Below are positions 53,130-61,316 of a DNA stretch of 64,000 nucleotides, one piece after another. Positions within the stretch are counted from its first letter, which is position 1. Each line of letters begins with the position of its first letter. The stretch spans positions 41,653 to 105,652 of the forward strand of contig JAJPID010000063.1 of the NCBI GenBank assembly GCA_021324945.1. The letters are read 5' to 3'. This DNA is from Lysobacterales bacterium. GTDB lineage: Bacteria; Pseudomonadota; Gammaproteobacteria; Xanthomonadales; Rhodanobacteraceae. The notes below the pieces were generated by a model that was not told the origin of the DNA, ran no database searches, and was given only the letters and a program-made list of their open reading frames with translations. Position numbers and translations under genes: made by a program.

Positions 53130-54859
53130 GCCTTGGATTGCGCCGCCGACCAGGTATCGCGCAACGTCACCGCGCGATTGAACACCGAATGTTCGCCCGA
53201 GTGGTCGCGGCGGTCCGCAACGAAATAACCCAGCCGCTCGAACTGGAAGTGCTGCTCCGGTTGCGCATCCCGTAACGACGGCTCCAGGAATCCGCGCACG
53301 ATCCGACGCGAGTCCGGGTTCAGATGATCGCGATAGCTCCTGCCGTCCGTGGTGTCGTCCGGATCAGGTACATCGAACAGGCGGTCGTACAAACGCACCT
53401 CCGCTTCGATCGCGTGGCGGGCACTCACCCAGTGGATCGTGCCTTTCACCTTGCGATTTGCGCCCTCCATGCCCTGTCTCGAATTCGGATCGAGCGTGCA
53501 GCGCAGTTCGACGACCGTTCCATTCGAATCCCTGACGATTTCATCGCAATGCACGATGCCGACGCCGCGCAGCCGCACTTCGCCGTTCGGCACGAGGCGA
53601 TGGAAACCTTTCACCGGCTCTTCCATGAAATCCTCGCGCTCGATCCACAGCTCGCGCGAGAACGGCACTGCGCGTGTGCCGAAAGATTCGTCCTTTGGGT
53701 GATTCGAAAACGTCAGCGTTTCGGCGTGGTCGTCTGGAAGATTGGTGATCGTCAGCTTCAACGGATCCAGCACTGCCATGCGGCGCGGCGCGTGCGCGTC
53801 CAGATCTTCGCGCACGCAGTTTTCCAGCACGCCATAGCCGATCACGCTGTTCTGCTTGGAGACGCCCGCGCGTTCCCAGAACGTGCGGATCGCGCGCGGC
53901 GTGAAGCCGCGCCGGCGCACACCTGAAAGGGTCGGCATGCGCGGATCGTCCCAGCCATCCACCAGCTTTTCGCTCACCAGTTCGAGCAGCTTGCGCTTGC
54001 TCATCACCGTGTAATCGAGATTGCCGCGCGCGAATTCGATCTGCTGCGGTTTGCCCGGTTGCAGCCACAGGCCGGCATCGCGCAGCGGTGCGGTGAGCGA
54101 CGGATCATTCGGCAGATCGAGCTGCTCGAGAAACCAGTCATATAGCGGCCGATGATCCTCGAACTCCAGCGTGCAAAGCGAGTGCGTGATGCCTTCCACC
54201 GCATCCGACACGCAATGCGCGTAGTCGTACATCGGATAGATCGGCCACGCGTCACCGGTGTTCTGATGCGCGAGTTTGCGGATGCGGTAGATCGCCGGAT
54301 CCCGCAGATTGATGTTGCCGCTCGCCATGTCGATCTTGGCGCGCAGCGTGCGGGAGCCGTCGGCGAATTCGCCCGCGCGCATGCGCGCGAACAGATCGAA
54401 ATTTTCCTCGATGGAGCGATTGCGGAACGGCGAATTGCGTCCCGGTTCGGTCAGCGTACCGCGGTATGCGCGCACCTCGTCGGCGGAAAGATCATCCACG
54501 TAAGCGAGCCCGAGGCGAATCAATTTCAACGCTCCCAGATAGAACACCTCAAAATAATCGGAAGCGTGGCGCAGCAGATGCCATTGGTAGCCGAGCCAAC
54601 GCACGTCCTCCTTGATCGCCTCGACGAACTCGACGTCCTCCTTGCCGGGGTTGGTATCGTCGAAGCGCAGGTTGCAGGTGCCGCCGTTTTCCGCCGCGAT
54701 GCTGAAGTTCAGGCAGATGGATTTGGCGTGGCCGAGATGCAGATAGCCGTTAGGTTCCGGCGGAAAGCGCGTGGCCACGCGGCCGCCGTGCTTGCCGGAG
54801 GCGTTGTCGGCGGCCACGATCTGGCGGATGAAATTGTTGACGGGCGCGTCGTTCGGCAT
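53126..54859 (-). CDS. glnS: Glutaminyl-tRNA synthetase
   Basis: 577-residue class I synthetase (554 in E. coli). The HIGH-type motif is FPPEPNGYLHLGHAKSIC; the KMSKS-type motif is DYTVMSKRKLLELV. The catalytic domain shows NLRFDDTNPGKEDVEFVEAI and the two C-terminal beta barrels bind the anticodon (about 350-560). Presence of GlnRS implies direct charging of tRNA-Gln. The HAD gene overlaps its stop. Confidence 0.97.
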   Translation of the reverse strand: MPNDAPVNNFIRQIVAADNASGKHGGRVATRFPPEPNGYLHLGHAKSICLNFSIAAENGGTCNLRFDDTNPGKEDVEFVEAIKEDVRWLGYQWHLLRHASDYFEVFYLGALKLIRLGLAYVDDLSADEVRAYRGTLTEPGRNSPFRNRSIEENFDLFARMRAGEFADGSRTLRAKIDMASGNINLRDPAIYRIRKLAHQNTGDAWPIYPMYDYAHCVSDAVEGITHSLCTLEFEDHRPLYDWFLEQLDLPNDPSLTAPLRDAGLWLQPGKPQQIEFARGNLDYTVMSKRKLLELVSEKLVDGWDDPRMPTLSGVRRRGFTPRAIRTFWERAGVSKQNSVIGYGVLENCVREDLDAHAPRRMAVLDPLKLTITNLPDDHAETLTFSNHPKDESFGTRAVPFSRELWIEREDFMEEPVKGFHRLVPNGEVRLRGVGIVHCDEIVRDSNGTVVELRCTLDPNSRQGMEGANRKVKGTIHWVSARHAIEAEVRLYDRLFDVPDPDDTTDGRSYRDHLNPDSRRIVRGFLEPSLRDAQPEQHFQFERLGYFVADRRDHSGEHSVFNRAVTLRDTWSAAQSKA

Positions 54860-54934
54860 GGCTGCGGGAATCGTAAACGCGGCAGTTTAGCGGATGGATG
54901 CTCGCGCGCGCCAAAGAGGGCGCATAATCCGGAC

Positions 54935-55210
54935 ATGCGTATCGTTTACCGTGCCGAGAATCTGGTGGATGCCCATCTGGTGAAGGATGTGCTGGATCAG
55001 GCCGGCATTCCCTGTTTCATCAGCGGAGAGCACCTGATCGGCGGCGTCGGCCAGTTGCCGGCGCGCGATTTTCTGGCCGTGAGTGTGCCGGCGGTGTGCG
55101 TCGAGGCCGCCGAACCGCACGTCCGCGAGGTCTCGGCCTTGCTGAACGAGGCCCGTGAAACGCCCCACGAGGACGGCTTGGCATCGGGATTGCAACTCCT
55201 CCCCACATGA
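54935..55210 (+). CDS. DUF2007-family small protein
   Basis: 91 residues starting MRIVYRAENLVDAHLVKDVL with AGIPCFISGEHLIGGVG, a PII-like small fold. The family is called 'putative signal transducing protein' in databases, without experimental support that I know. It overlaps apt by 4 bp (ATGA), so the two are likely translationally coupled. It is divergent from glnS. Confidence 0.85.
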   Translation: MRIVYRAENLVDAHLVKDVLDQAGIPCFISGEHLIGGVGQLPARDFLAVSVPAVCVEAAEPHVREVSALLNEARETPHEDGLASGLQLLPT

Positions 55211-55767
55211 AGTCCTCTGTGGTCGCCGCGATGAACAGGCCAGCGCCGATGCACGCGCTGGCTCGCTACGTGCGCGACGTGCCTGATTTCCCCAAGCCTG
55301 GCGTCGTGTTCAAGGACTTGACGCCCTTGCTGGCGGATGCCGGCGCATTCGCGATCTGCATTGACGCCTTGGCTTCGCCCTGGCGCGCACGCCGCATCGA
55401 TGCGGTGTGCGGGATCGAATCGCGCGGTTTCATCTTTGGCGCGGCGCTGGCGCAGGCGCTGGACGCCGGCTTCGTGCCGCTGCGCAAGGCTGGCAAGCTG
55501 CCCGCACAGCACATCGGCGTCGATTACGAACTGGAATACGGCACGGCGCGGCTGGAAGTGCATGCCGATGCACTGGAACCGGGGGCGCGCGTGCTGATCG
55601 TGGACGACGTGCTCGCCACTGGCGGCACGCTGCTGGCGGCGCGCGAATTGGTCGAACGGCTGGATGCGCGTCTGATGGGCGCCGCGGTGGTCATTGAACT
55701 CGGATTTCTCAATGCCCGCGCGCGCTGGCAGGAGGGTGTGCCGCTGTATTCGTTGCTGCGGTATTGA
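55207..55767 (+). CDS. apt: Adenine phosphoribosyltransferase
   Basis: 186 residues. It salvages adenine to AMP using PRPP. The fold begins VRDVPDFPKPGVVFKDLTPLL, with CGIESRGFIFGAALA and the PRPP loop VLIVDDVLATGGTLLAA. The N-terminus could instead start at M9 or M15. Coupled to the DUF2007 gene upstream. Confidence 0.95.
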   Translation: MKSSVVAAMNRPAPMHALARYVRDVPDFPKPGVVFKDLTPLLADAGAFAICIDALASPWRARRIDAVCGIESRGFIFGAALAQALDAGFVPLRKAGKLPAQHIGVDYELEYGTARLEVHADALEPGARVLIVDDVLATGGTLLAARELVERLDARLMGAAVVIELGFLNARARWQEGVPLYSLLRY

Positions 55768-55775
55768 GCGCGCCG

Positions 55776-56378
55776 TCATCGCGCGCCAATCGAAAGGTTT
55801 TTCACATACACCAATTCGCACGCGCCATCGCCGGTATCTTCGCGCGTCAGCGAACTCCGCCACTTCCAGCCGTTCCCCTTGTCGGCTTCGACGAGGTAAC
55901 CGTCCAGCGTGACGAGGTCTCCGACGCGCACGCGCTTGAGTGCGCGCGCGACCGACGCGTCCGCTGGAATCATGTGCATGTTCGCGCTGTGCGTTTCGAT
56001 TTCGCGGCGCGGAATCGGAAATGCCTGCACGTGCCAATAGTAGAAACGCCCGCCCTGATTTATATCGATCTTGCGCAGCACTGCACTGTCGGACATGCGG
56101 CCCCAGCCGAAGGCGAGATCGGTAGGCGATATGTCCGATTCGGCATCGAAGTGATAATCGTCGCGCGACAGTACGCGCGCGGTTAGAGAGAATTTCGCCA
56201 GCGGTTGCAGCGTGGCATCCTTGAATGCGATCGGCGCTTGCGGCGAATCGAAATTCGTTTGCGCCGGATCGTCCGGTGCGATCACGCCGTCCGCGTGTGC
56301 GACGGGGCGTTCGCTCCACCACGACCAGCCGGCATAGAGTGCGATCGCGATTGCCAGCCAGGCGAGCCAGTGCCGCAT
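55776..56378 (-). CDS. Membrane-anchored conserved protein of unknown function
   Basis: 200 residues with an N-terminal hydrophobic helix (about 3-20) that is an anchor or uncleaved signal. The rest is extracytoplasmic with the conserved block ESDISPTDLAFGWGRMSD, then INQGGRFYYWHVQAFP, IETHSANMHMIPAD and VRVGDLVTLDGYLVEAD. I recognise the family as conserved but have no function for it. It follows the DUF3501 gene by 54 bp. Confidence 0.7.
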   Translation of the reverse strand: MRHWLAWLAIAIALYAGWSWWSERPVAHADGVIAPDDPAQTNFDSPQAPIAFKDATLQPLAKFSLTARVLSRDDYHFDAESDISPTDLAFGWGRMSDSAVLRKIDINQGGRFYYWHVQAFPIPRREIETHSANMHMIPADASVARALKRVRVGDLVTLDGYLVEADKGNGWKWRSSLTREDTGDGACELVYVKNLSIGAR

Positions 56379-56432
56379 CGAAATTCCCCGCGTAGCGGCG
56401 GATGATATGCGCGATGCGTTGCTGGCGAAAGC

Positions 56433-57014
56433 TCAATCAAAATCTTGCGCCAGTGCGCGGCGCTGTTCCGCGCTCAGGCGCTGTTCGCTGCGATAGGCCG
56501 GGTGTGCGATGCGGATCGTCACCTCTGCGCCGCGCTTGAATGCCGCGATCATCTTCTCGTCCAACTCGAAGCGCAGAAAGTGCACGGCGGAGGTTTTCTC
56601 TTCGTTGCTGCGGGGCAGGTCTTCGTCCGCGATCGCGCGCACGGGTGCGTGGCCTTCGACCTGGATGAAGATCTCGTGTTCGATATCGCGCAGCTTCGCC
56701 AGTTCGCGCTTGCGCACCTCGACGTCGTCGTATTCGATCAGCATGGTCGCTTTGAGATTGTGGCCGTCTGGAATCAGCGGGTTGTAGGCCTCCAGCTCTT
56801 CGGCGATGCCTTCCGGCTCAAAAATCTTTTCCGTGCGCAGGATTTCCTGCACTTGGTACTGGATGGTGAGCCGGTCCTCGAACAGCAATGTGACGTGCGC
56901 GCCCACGTGCAGCTTGCGCGCCTTCTTGTGTGCGATCACGCGTTTGCGGAACGCCACGCGCTCGCGCGCGTAGGCCTCAAGAGAGAGAAGATCGGATGGA
57001 GCAAGCGCGTGCAT
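56433..57014 (-). CDS. DUF3501-family protein
   Basis: 193 residues, soluble, Glu/Arg-rich: LSLEAYARERVAFRKRVIAH, VGAHVTLLFEDRLTIQYQVQ, ILRTEKIFEPEGIAEELEAYNPLIP and VHFLRFELDEKMIAAF. The family has no known function but is regularly the third gene of the rubrerythrin/Fe-S/DUF3501 cluster. Its start lies 2 bp from the stop of the Fe-S gene, so the two are coupled. Confidence 0.88.
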   Translation of the reverse strand: MHALAPSDLLSLEAYARERVAFRKRVIAHKKARKLHVGAHVTLLFEDRLTIQYQVQEILRTEKIFEPEGIAEELEAYNPLIPDGHNLKATMLIEYDDVEVRKRELAKLRDIEHEIFIQVEGHAPVRAIADEDLPRSNEEKTSAVHFLRFELDEKMIAAFKRGAEVTIRIAHPAYRSEQRLSAEQRRALAQDFD

Positions 57015-57015
57015 G

Positions 57016-58365
57016 TCAGATTCCGTAAGCCCTGCGCAGCAGCGTTATCGGATGCGTTTGCGCCGGCTGATCGTTCACCCCATGCGCCAGATGCGCGCCG
57101 GCCATCGGACAATCGCTGGTGAGCGTCGGCGCCTCGGATTGCTTGATCCGCGCTTCGACGGGCTTGGCAATCTCGCGCGCCAATGGATACGTCTCCGTGC
57201 GTACGCCGTAAGTGCCGTCGTGGCCGGAGCAGCGTTCGATCGTCACGATTTCGGTATCGGGAATCAAAGACAGCACGTCGCGTGTTTTCGGGCCGATGTT
57301 CTGCACGCGCTGATGGCAGGGCACGTGCCAGGCGATCTTGCCGAGCGGATTCCTGAAATCGGTTTTCAGCAGACCGGCCCTGTGCCGCTCGATCAGGTAT
57401 TCAAACGGATCGAAGAACGCGCGACGAACGGCCTGCACGTCCTCGTCACCCGGGAACAACAACGGCAGTTCCTGCTTGAACATCAGCACGCAGGAGGGAA
57501 TCGCGGCGGTGAGGTCGAGGCCTTCTCGCACCGCGTTCGCCAGGACCGGAATGTTCTCGTTCTTGTATTTCTCGATCGAATCCAGATCGCCCAGTTCCAA
57601 TTTGGGCATGCCGCAGCAGACTTCGCGCTCGATCAGTTTTACCGCGACGTCGTTGTGCTCCAACACGGCCGCGAGATCTTCCAGCACCGATGGCAGCACG
57701 CTGTCGCAATAGCAAGTGGCGAAGATCGCGATCTTGCCGCGTGTGCGGCCGGCGGCTTGCGCACCGCCTTGGCCTTTCAATTTGCGCAGACGCTTGCGCC
57801 CGCGCGGATGCTGGTATTCCGGCACCCGGGCATCCGGGTGCACATGCAGGGTTTTCTCCAGCAGGTTACGCGCGGGCCTACTGCGATTGAGTGCGTTGAC
57901 CGTTTCCGCGACCACGGGAATCGAAGCGATGCGCCCAACCGTAGTGGTGCTGGACAGCACCTTCGAACCGAAACTCGCACCGTGCTTTTTGAACTCGATG
58001 GCTTTCGCGCGCAGCATCAGATGCGGGAAATCCACGTTCCAAGGGTGCGGCGGCACATACGGACACTTGGTCTGATAGCAGAGGTCGCACAGATAGCACT
58101 GCTCGACCACCTTGCCGTAGTCGGATTTCGCGACGCCGTCGATCTCCATCGTTTCCGATTCGTCGATCAGATCGAATAGCGTCGGAAACGCTTGGCATAG
58201 GCTCACACAGCGTCGGCAACCATGGCAGATCTCGAAGACGCGCTCGAGTTCGGCATCGAGCGCGTCGCGATCCCAGAACCCATCTTCGCGCCACGCGATC
58301 GGATGTCGCGTGGGCGCGTCGAGGCTGCCCTCGCGCGCGCCGCTGGATTCTGTCGAAATAGCCAC
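57016..58365 (-). CDS. Heterodisulfide-reductase-related Fe-S protein (GlpC/CCG type)
   Basis: 449 residues, soluble. Two [4Fe-4S] ferredoxin-type motifs lie in the N-terminal third ([15 protein letters not shown] near 50; [20 protein letters not shown] near 90-110). The C-terminal half has two cysteine-rich CCG-like domains ([26 protein letters not shown] with [11 protein letters not shown]). Residues 180-230 are basic. The protein probably transfers electrons; the partner is likely the rubrerythrin encoded 17 bp upstream, which lacks its own rubredoxin domain. That link is inferred. Confidence 0.88.
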   Translation of the reverse strand: MAISTESSGAREGSLDAPTRHPIAWREDGFWDRDALDAELERVFEICHGCRRCVSLCQAFPTLFDLIDESETMEIDGVAKSDYGKVVEQCYLCDLCYQTKCPYVPPHPWNVDFPHLMLRAKAIEFKKHGASFGSKVLSSTTTVGRIASIPVVAETVNALNRSRPARNLLEKTLHVHPDARVPEYQHPRGRKRLRKLKGQGGAQAAGRTRGKIAIFATCYCDSVLPSVLEDLAAVLEHNDVAVKLIEREVCCGMPKLELGDLDSIEKYKNENIPVLANAVREGLDLTAAIPSCVLMFKQELPLLFPGDEDVQAVRRAFFDPFEYLIERHRAGLLKTDFRNPLGKIAWHVPCHQRVQNIGPKTRDVLSLIPDTEIVTIERCSGHDGTYGVRTETYPLAREIAKPVEARIKQSEAPTLTSDCPMAGAHLAHGVNDQPAQTHPITLLRRAYGI

Positions 58366-58382
58366 GATGTCCGCGACGCGGA

Positions 58383-58802
58383 TCAGCCCAATTCGTTCAA
58401 TGCCTTGGTGAAACGGTTGGCGTGCGAACGTTCGGCCTTGGCGAGGGTTTCGAACCAGTCGGCGATTTCGTCGAAACCTTCCTCGCGTGCGGTCTTGGCC
58501 ATGCCCGGATACATGTCGGTGTATTCGTGCGTCTCGCCCGCGATGGCGGCCTTCAGATTGTTGCTGGTGGTGCCGATCGGCAGGCCGGTTGCAGGATCAC
58601 CCGCCGCTTCCAGATGCTCGAGATGCCCGTGCGCGTGGCCGGTTTCGCCTTCCGCAGTGGAGCGGAACACCGCAGCAACGTCGTTGTAGCCCTCGACATC
58701 GGCCTTGGACGCGAAATACAGATAACGGCGATTGGCCTGTGACTCGCCCGCGAATGCGGCCTTCAGATTGTCTTCGGTCTTGGAGCCTTTGAGATTGCCC
58801 AT
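58383..58802 (-). CDS. Rubrerythrin (ferritin-like domain only)
   Basis: 139 residues, a four-helix di-iron protein that reduces hydrogen peroxide. Metal-ligand motifs are [17 protein letters not shown] (first Glu), [17 protein letters not shown] (ExxH), [15 protein letters not shown] (Glu) and [13 protein letters not shown] (ExxH). The C-terminal rubredoxin domain of classical rubrerythrin is missing, so electrons must come from another protein. An OxyR-like operator lies about 100 bp upstream. Confidence 0.93.
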   Translation of the reverse strand: MGNLKGSKTEDNLKAAFAGESQANRRYLYFASKADVEGYNDVAAVFRSTAEGETGHAHGHLEHLEAAGDPATGLPIGTTSNNLKAAIAGETHEYTDMYPGMAKTAREEGFDEIADWFETLAKAERSHANRFTKALNELG

Positions 58803-58901
58803 GATGCACCTCTCGATTTATGAACGATCCGGCTGAGGATCGGCTCAGCCGCTGCGCGGCCGTGCAGGCCGAGGGTAGCGCTGTCGATCCTACTTCAGGA
58901 A

Positions 58902-58938
58902 ATTGATTGATTTTATCGAAGCAATAGTGTGCAGCTAT
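58902..58938 (-). promoter_or_regulatory. OxyR-type operator of the rubrerythrin operon
   Basis: On the minus strand, ATAGctgcacaCTAT (58938-58924), 7 bp, then ATAAaatcaatCAAT (58916-58902). The consensus is ATAGnTnnnAnCTAT twice with a 7-bp gap. The first half is also a perfect CAATAG/CTATTG palindrome. It overlaps the oxyR stop codon (58935-58937). A weak -10 (TAGGAT, 58892-58887) lies just downstream. Confidence 0.6.
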
Positions 58939-59903
58939 TGGTTGCGAGCCGCTCTGCGGCGTGATTTGTGAGTTGCTATGGGTTCTGGCGCTGCCGCGAC
59001 ATGCGCATCCAGCAATTCGCGCGGCAGTTCGCGGAATACCTGCGCGAGCCGCTTCAGGAAGGGCGCGAGCGCGGAACTCCTGCGCCAGACCATCGCGATG
59101 CGGCGGCTGGGCGCCCGGCCGCGGAATTCGATCAGCTTGACGTTTTCGGCCTGCGCCACAGGCGGTTTCACTGCGAGCACTGGCAACAAGGTGGCGCCGA
59201 CATCGGCCGCGACCATCTGCCGCAATGTTTCCAGACTGGTGGCGCGGAAGCCGGTCTTCTCGCCCGCGCCGCTCATGCGACAGACCTCCAGCGCCTGGTC
59301 GCGCAGACAATGGCCGTCCTCGAGCAACAGCAAGCTTTGGTTTTCGAGATCGTCCAGCTTCAACGCGCGTCTGTGCGCCAGCGGGTGATCCTGCGGCACC
59401 GCCAGCAGGAAAGGTTCCTCGAACAGGAACTCCGCGTGCAGCGTGTCGTCGTGGATCGGCAGCGCCAGCACGCCGGCGTCGAGTTTTCCTTCACGCAGAC
59501 GCTTCAGTACTTCCTCGGTCTTTTCCTCCACCAGCAGCAACTCCAGCTTCGGAAAACGCGCGCGCACCGCGGGCACCACATGCGGCAACAGATACGGACC
59601 GAGCGTGGGGAAGATGCCTAGCCTCACGCTGCCGGCTTCCGGGTCGCGCGTGCGCCGCGCGATGCCGCGGATCTGTTCGACCTCGTTGAGCACGTCGCGC
59701 GCACGCGCGGCGATCTCGCGGCCGGTTTCGGTCAGCAGCACGCGTCGCGGCGTGCGTTCCACCAGCGTCACGCCCAGCTCGTCTTCGAGTTTCTTGATCT
59801 GGGTCGAGAGCGTGGGCTGGCTAACGAAGCTGGCCGCGGCGGCGCGGCCGAAGTGGCGATGTTCCGCCAGAGCGACGAGATAGCGCAGATCGCGCAGGTT
59901 CAT
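58935..59903 (-). CDS. oxyR: Hydrogen-peroxide-sensing regulator OxyR
   Basis: 322-residue LysR-type regulator. The N-terminal winged helix is LRYLVALAEHRHFGRAAAAS with VSQPTLSTQIKKLEDELG. The peroxide-sensing cysteines fall at Cys199 and Cys208 (GHCLRDQALEVC), the same numbers as in E. coli. The last 20 residues are a basic tail (KSRRRAARNQ). It is divergent from ahpC, and the rubrerythrin gene follows on the same strand, so OxyR probably regulates both sides. Confidence 0.94.
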   Translation of the reverse strand: MNLRDLRYLVALAEHRHFGRAAAASFVSQPTLSTQIKKLEDELGVTLVERTPRRVLLTETGREIAARARDVLNEVEQIRGIARRTRDPEAGSVRLGIFPTLGPYLLPHVVPAVRARFPKLELLLVEEKTEEVLKRLREGKLDAGVLALPIHDDTLHAEFLFEEPFLLAVPQDHPLAHRRALKLDDLENQSLLLLEDGHCLRDQALEVCRMSGAGEKTGFRATSLETLRQMVAADVGATLLPVLAVKPPVAQAENVKLIEFRGRAPSRRIAMVWRRSSALAPFLKRLAQVFRELPRELLDAHVAAAPEPIATHKSRRRAARNQ

Positions 59904-59910
59904 GTCGTCA

Positions 59911-59947
59911 ATATACAGAAACTATGAATATAATGACAACTATCTAT
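59911..59947 (+). promoter_or_regulatory. OxyR-type operator before ahpC
   Basis: ATATacagaaaCTAT (59911-59925) and ATGAcaactatCTAT (59933-59947) are spaced as in the OxyR consensus (CTAT to CTAT 22 bp apart). Both CTAT quartets are perfect; the ATAG quartets are weaker. A -10-like TATATT lies at 59968-59973 and the operator ends near the expected -35, as for an OxyR-activated promoter. It starts 8 bp before the oxyR ATG, so it may also autoregulate oxyR. Confidence 0.5.
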
Positions 59948-59990
59948 TTGAATGATTGAATTGCGACTATATTCTTTCTTTCTAAGAGAG

Positions 59991-60070
59991 GTTGTGAGTC
60001 GTGGGTGATGCGTTGAGCCCGCGCTTGCAACCACAACCATCCACCCACACCCCAAAAACTCAAACTCACC
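59991..60070. repeat. Heptamer word-repeat palindrome (copy g)
   Basis: The left arm reads GTTGTGA, GTCGTGG, GTGATGC, GTTGAGC. The right arm (60027-60070), on the minus strand, reads GGTGAGT, TTGAGTT, TTTGGGG, TGTGGGT, GGATGGT, TGTGGTT. It lies in the ahpC leader; AGGAG of ahpC follows at once. Confidence 0.55.
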
Positions 60071-60081
60071 AGGAGCAACAG

Positions 60082-60621
60082 ATGCTTAGTGTTGGAGACA
60101 AGTTTCCCCAGTTCAACCTGAAGTCCACCGTGTCCATCGAGAGCCTGGACAAGGCGTTCTTCCCGATCAGCAACGACACCTATCGCGGCAAATGGCTGTG
60201 CGTGTTCTTCTACCCGAAGGATTTCACGTTCGTCTGCCCGACCGAGATCAAGGGCTTCGCCGACCTGAATTCGCAATTCGCCGAGCGCGATTGTCAGATC
60301 CTCGCCGGCAGCACCGATAGCGAATTCGTGCATTTCGCCTGGCGCAAGGATCACAAGGATCTGCGCAACCTGCCGTTCCCGATGCTGGCCGACATCAACA
60401 AGGATCTGTCGCGCGCGCTCGGCATCCTGGACGAGGAAGGCGTCGCCAAGCGCGCCACGTTCCTGGTCGATCCGGAGGGCGTGATCCGGTTCGTCTATGT
60501 CACCGAGGGCAGCGTCGGCCGCAATCCTTCCGAAGTGCTGCGCGTGCTGGATGCGTTGCAGACGGACGAGCTGTGCCCGTGCAACTGGACGCAGGGTCAG
60601 GAAACGTTGAAAGCGGCCTGA
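60082..60621 (+). CDS. ahpC: Alkyl hydroperoxide reductase AhpC
   Basis: 179-residue 2-Cys peroxiredoxin from ATG 60082 with AGGAG upstream. The peroxidatic Cys52 is in TFVCPTE; the C-terminal region has Cys165 and Cys167 (DELCPCNW), the latter pair as in the AhpC type that works with AhpD. Other conserved stretches: FFYPKDFTF, STDSEFVHFAWR and FPMLADIN. The in-frame codons upstream of 60082 belong to the palindrome. ahpD follows, not ahpF, so the electron source is likely the AhpD/dihydrolipoyl route. Confidence 0.95.
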   Translation: MLSVGDKFPQFNLKSTVSIESLDKAFFPISNDTYRGKWLCVFFYPKDFTFVCPTEIKGFADLNSQFAERDCQILAGSTDSEFVHFAWRKDHKDLRNLPFPMLADINKDLSRALGILDEEGVAKRATFLVDPEGVIRFVYVTEGSVGRNPSEVLRVLDALQTDELCPCNWTQGQETLKAA

Positions 60622-60638
60622 GATCGTAAGCGCTCAAT

Positions 60639-60697
60639 GGTGAGCGGTGAGCGGCAGGCGCCAAAGCTCGCTTTGCGCCGACCGCTCACTGCTCACC
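60639..60697. repeat. Heptamer word-repeat palindrome (copy h)
   Basis: The left arm (60639-60666) begins GGTGAGCGGTGAGCGG and the right arm (60671-60697), on the minus strand, begins GGTGAGCAGTGAGCGG. The arms pair for about 27 bp with few mismatches around a CTCG loop. It separates ahpC from ahpD and could reduce readthrough. Confidence 0.75.
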
Positions 60698-60725
60698 AAT
60701 CACGTTATCGATCAAGGAGTCTCAA

Positions 60726-61289
60726 ATGACACTCGACCAACTCAAATCGCAACTGCCCGATTACGCCAAAGACCTGCGCCTGAACCTCGACTCCGTACTG
60801 AGCGAGCACGGCGCGCCGGGCCTCAATCAGAAGCAAATCGCGTTGATGGCGCTGGCATCGGCGATCGCGTCGCGTTACGAGCCGCTCACCGCAGCCATGG
60901 CGCAGTTCGCATCGCAACATGCCGACGAGGGGGAATTGAACGGCGCGCGCGCGGCGGCGGCCATGATGGCGATGAACAATATCTACTACCGCTTCACGCA
61001 CCTGGTCGGCAACGAGGAATTCGCCACGATGCGCGCGAGCTTGCGCATGAACGTGATGGCCAACCCGGGCGGATCGAAGATCGATTTCGAACTGGCGTCG
61101 CTCGCGGTGTCGGCGGTCAACGGTTGCGGCAAGTGCATGGAGTCGCACGAGAAGACGCTGCGCAAGCACGATGTTTCCGCGCAGGCGATCCAGAGCGCGG
61201 TGCGCATCGCTGCGGTGATCCACGCGGTCGCGGTGACACTCGAACAGTCGCAGGCGGCGGCAACCGCGCAAAGGGCGGCGGCGGCCTAG
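60726..61289 (+). CDS. ahpD: Alkylhydroperoxidase AhpD
   Basis: 187 residues, all-helical. The catalytic CxxC is Cys134 and Cys137 in VNGCGKCMESHE, with Glu and His141 of the proton-relay site. AhpD reduces AhpC through lipoylated carrier protein in mycobacteria. The last residues are Ala-rich (AAATAQRAAAA). AAGGAG precedes the ATG. Confidence 0.94.
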   Translation: MTLDQLKSQLPDYAKDLRLNLDSVLSEHGAPGLNQKQIALMALASAIASRYEPLTAAMAQFASQHADEGELNGARAAAAMMAMNNIYYRFTHLVGNEEFATMRASLRMNVMANPGGSKIDFELASLAVSAVNGCGKCMESHEKTLRKHDVSAQAIQSAVRIAAVIHAVAVTLEQSQAAATAQRAAAA

Positions 61290-61316
61290 AAGATCGCTGC
61301 TGCGCTTTGGTTCGAG

